The translations under genes were made by a program, and so were the position numbers. The notes beneath the pieces were generated by a model. That model worked only from the letters and a program-made list of their open reading frames with translations, searched no databases and was not told the DNA's origin. From the NCBI GenBank assembly GCA_900550185.1, contig URRN01000076.1, positions 1 to 9,015 on the forward strand: DNA of 9,015 bases, read 5' to 3'. The DNA is from an uncultured Collinsella sp. GTDB taxonomy: Bacteria; Actinomycetota; Coriobacteriia; Coriobacteriales; Coriobacteriaceae. Positions 7,093 to 9,015 of this stretch are shown here, piece after piece; within the stretch, counting starts at the first letter, position 1, and each line of letters starts with the position of its first letter.

Positions 7093-7815
7093 ATGCTTAA
7101 GATTATTGCCTGCGACGACGACGTCGCTTTTCTAGATAGACTGCACCGGATGATCGACCGTTGGTCGACCGAGACGGGCACGGCGGTCGATGTTGCGCTC
7201 GTCACGCGCGGCGAGGACCTGCTGGCGCGCCATGCCGCGTCGCGCGCCGACATCATCCTGCTCGACATGATCATGCCGCTCGTCAACGGCATGGACACCG
7301 CGCGCGAATTGCGCCAGGCCGATACCGCCGTGCGCCTGGTGTTTCTCACCTCATCGCCCGAGTTTGCACTGGAGTCCTACGAGGTCCGTGCCTTCGACTA
7401 TCTGCTCAAGCCCGTGACTTACGAACGCCTGGCGCAGCTACTCGACGAGCTTTCGAGCATGCGCCCGGCAGCAACCGACGAGCTCGTGATCAAAACGTCC
7501 TTTGGCTACCACGCCCTGCGCCTGTCCGACATCGAATATGCCGAGGCGCGCAACAAGCACGTGGTCTTCCACCTGCGCGACGGACGCGATATCGAGGCAC
7601 TCGAATCATTCCGCAGCGTCGAAGACCGTTTGGCGCAAAATGCCACCTTCTTTAAATGCCACCGCAGCTACCAGGTCAACCTGCGCAATATCGATCACTT
7701 TGACCGCACGGACATCGTCATGCGCTCGGGCGCGTGCATCCCGCTTTCGCGCAGTTGCAAGCAGGGATTCCAAGACGCCTACTTTGCGGTGCGCTTTGAG
7801 GGTGGGAGACACTGA
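7093..7815 (+). CDS. LytTR-family response regulator
   Basis: Complete, 240 residues, the usual size for AgrA/LytR-type regulators. The receiver domain (about 1-120) has the acidic cluster D8-D9-D10, phosphoacceptor D58 in IILLDMIMP, T86 in VFLTSSPE and K106-P107 in YLLKPV, so all switch residues are intact. The LytTR DNA-binding domain (about 130-235) shows the typical LSDIEYAEARNKHVVFHL, ESFRSVEDRL and FFKCHRSYQVNL signatures. It should be phosphorylated by the adjacent kinase and bind DNA direct repeats as a transcription factor. The gene comes first in the operon, the reverse of the agr order, and its stop TGA (7813-7815) shares its last base with the kinase ATG. It lies divergent to the giant surface protein gene, a plausible but unproven target. 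The start is supported by the strong upstream ribosome site. Confidence 0.95.
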   Translation: MLKIIACDDDVAFLDRLHRMIDRWSTETGTAVDVALVTRGEDLLARHAASRADIILLDMIMPLVNGMDTARELRQADTAVRLVFLTSSPEFALESYEVRAFDYLLKPVTYERLAQLLDELSSMRPAATDELVIKTSFGYHALRLSDIEYAEARNKHVVFHLRDGRDIEALESFRSVEDRLAQNATFFKCHRSYQVNLRNIDHFDRTDIVMRSGACIPLSRSCKQGFQDAYFAVRFEGGRH

Positions 7816-9015
7816 TGGTCTCCTCGGTCGAAATGGTCCTTTGGGCAATCCACCACGCCACGACGCTGCTCTTTGGCGTCTTTGCCTCGGCGGCTCTGTG
7901 CGGTGTCGAGATCAACCGGCGTCATGCGCTTGAACTGGTGCTGGTCGGTGCCGTAACTGGATGCGCATTTGGCCTCGCCAATGCCGTCGGCGGCGAGCTT
8001 TTCGCCCGCCAGGTATATCCGCTCGTCGTGCACCTGCCGCTCGTCATCTATTTGTGCGCGCGCTACCGCCTGAGCCCGCTGCTTGCCGTGCTCGGCATTA
8101 CGAGTGCCTATCTGAGCTGCCAGTTCAGCAATTGGATGGGCATTGCCGCATTTGCCGCAACCGATTCTCAGATCGCGTACTATCTGGCGCGCATCGCGAC
8201 CACACTCGCCGTCTTTGCCGTCCTGTTGCATTGGGCCGGCGACATCGGCCCGCGCTTGGCGATTAAAAGCACCACCGAGCTGGGCATCCTTTTAATCCTG
8301 CCACTCGTCTATTACGTCTTTGACTATGCCACCAACGTCTACACCACGCTGTTCCACTCGGGCTCGGTGGTGACGGTTGAGTTTTTGGCATTTGCGCTCT
8401 GTGCCTTCTATCTTATGTTTCTTGCCGTTTACCTGCGCGAATACGAAGAAAAGGAAACCGCCGAGCGAGAGCGCTGGATGCTCGAAACCCGCGACAGCGC
8501 CGCCATCAAAGAGCTCGAGGCTTGGCGTCAATCTGGGCGCGAGCTGTCGATTCTTCGCCACGATATGCGCCACTTCCTACGCGGCCTGGCCGCTTTAATT
8601 GAGGAGGGCCACACCGACGAGGCGCTCAAACGCATCGACGAGCTCTGCGAAGCCGGCGACCGCACCGCCGTACGCCGCTTCTGCGCCAACGAAACCGTAA
8701 ACATCGCGCTTTCGTCATTTAACTCGGATATCAATAGAAACGGCATTACCGCCAACCTGCGCGCCGCCGTACCCGAAACCATCCACGTAGGTGACGCCGA
8801 CCTGTTTAGCGTGCTCTCAAATGCCTTGGAAAACGCTATCACCGCCGCAAGCGCCGCACCCCAAGGAAAGCGATTCGTCGACTTTGACCTGCGATTAGAG
8901 GACGGCCAGCTGCTGCTGTTAGTTTCCAACACGTTTGACCGCGCGCCGCGCATGGTCGACGGCATGCCCGTGACCCGGCATGCGGGCCACGGCTTTGGCA
9001 CCAAGAGCATCAAAC
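7815..9015 (+). CDS. GHKL sensor histidine kinase (HPK10-type), partial at right edge
   Basis: 400 codons plus one base are in the window and the C-terminus is cut. The start ATG at 7815 overlaps the regulator stop by one base and has GGTGGGAG (7801-7808) upstream, so translation is probably coupled. The N-terminal part (about 8-210) is a multi-pass membrane sensor with about six or seven hydrophobic segments and no recognisable extracytoplasmic ligand domain. After a charged coiled-coil-like stretch (YLREYEEKETAERERW, about 208-240) comes the H-box ILRHDMRHFL with H249 as the likely phosphorylation site, then the N-box NALENAITAA (N336, N340) and the G-box GHGFGTKS (G391, G393, G395) of the ATPase domain. 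This is the AgrC-like class with HATPase_c_5. Only the last few dozen residues should be missing. The signal is unknown, and no peptide-signal gene is visible beside it. Confidence 0.93.
   Translation, partial: MVSSVEMVLWAIHHATTLLFGVFASAALCGVEINRRHALELVLVGAVTGCAFGLANAVGGELFARQVYPLVVHLPLVIYLCARYRLSPLLAVLGITSAYLSCQFSNWMGIAAFAATDSQIAYYLARIATTLAVFAVLLHWAGDIGPRLAIKSTTELGILLILPLVYYVFDYATNVYTTLFHSGSVVTVEFLAFALCAFYLMFLAVYLREYEEKETAERERWMLETRDSAAIKELEAWRQSGRELSILRHDMRHFLRGLAALIEEGHTDEALKRIDELCEAGDRTAVRRFCANETVNIALSSFNSDINRNGITANLRAAVPETIHVGDADLFSVLSNALENAITAASAAPQGKRFVDFDLRLEDGQLLLLVSNTFDRAPRMVDGMPVTRHAGHGFGTKSIK

Noticed and set aside
7161..7933. Alternative-frame ORFs over the regulator gene (7161-7655 and 7502-7933 plus, 7080-7349 and 7606-7848 minus)
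   Set aside because: The 7093-7815 frame carries all receiver and LytTR motifs. The others are GC-rich shadows with skewed composition.

Overview
The window looks like accessory DNA from a moderately GC-rich Gram-positive gut bacterium, most likely a Coriobacteriia member such as Collinsella. I infer this from the codon use, from a regulator-first LytTR/GHKL two-component pair, and from a very large surface protein built of MBG/YDG-type beta modules. No rRNA or species-specific marker is present, so the lineage is an inference.

Layout: positions 1-6852 are one continuous reading frame on the minus strand. It starts at 6852 and runs off the left edge without a stop, giving at least 2284 residues. 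It encodes an exported protein with a signal peptide, an asparagine-ladder parallel beta-helix (about residues 60-445), a stretch of single beta-sandwich modules (about 494-745), a shortened repeat unit (about 748-942), and then long tandem units of 462-470 residues. Two of these units are complete in the window and a third is cut by the edge. Each begins with a Cys/His motif (HWxxCxC, then CxxCGY with fixed spacing), followed by a YDG module, a KTYG-type MBG module, a second MBG-like module, a YEVRY-type module and a DWHGS module. The long open frames on the plus strand across 1-6850 are mirror images of this gene and are not genes.

Positions 6853-7092 form a 240-base divergent intergenic region. 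It holds ribosome binding sites for both flanking genes, a 17-base palindrome, a 13-bp stem that pairs fully only in the minus-strand RNA, a TTGACA-type promoter candidate pointing right, and several GC-rich dyads. Positions 7093-7815 encode a LytTR response regulator. Positions 7815-9015 encode its GHKL (HPK10-type) sensor kinase, which overlaps the regulator by one base and is cut by the right edge.

Working model (inference): the two-component pair senses an extracellular cue and may control its own transcription and that of the divergent giant adhesin. No recognisable LytTR direct-repeat site was found between them, so this link is not shown. No mobile element, CRISPR array, tRNA or rRNA was seen.
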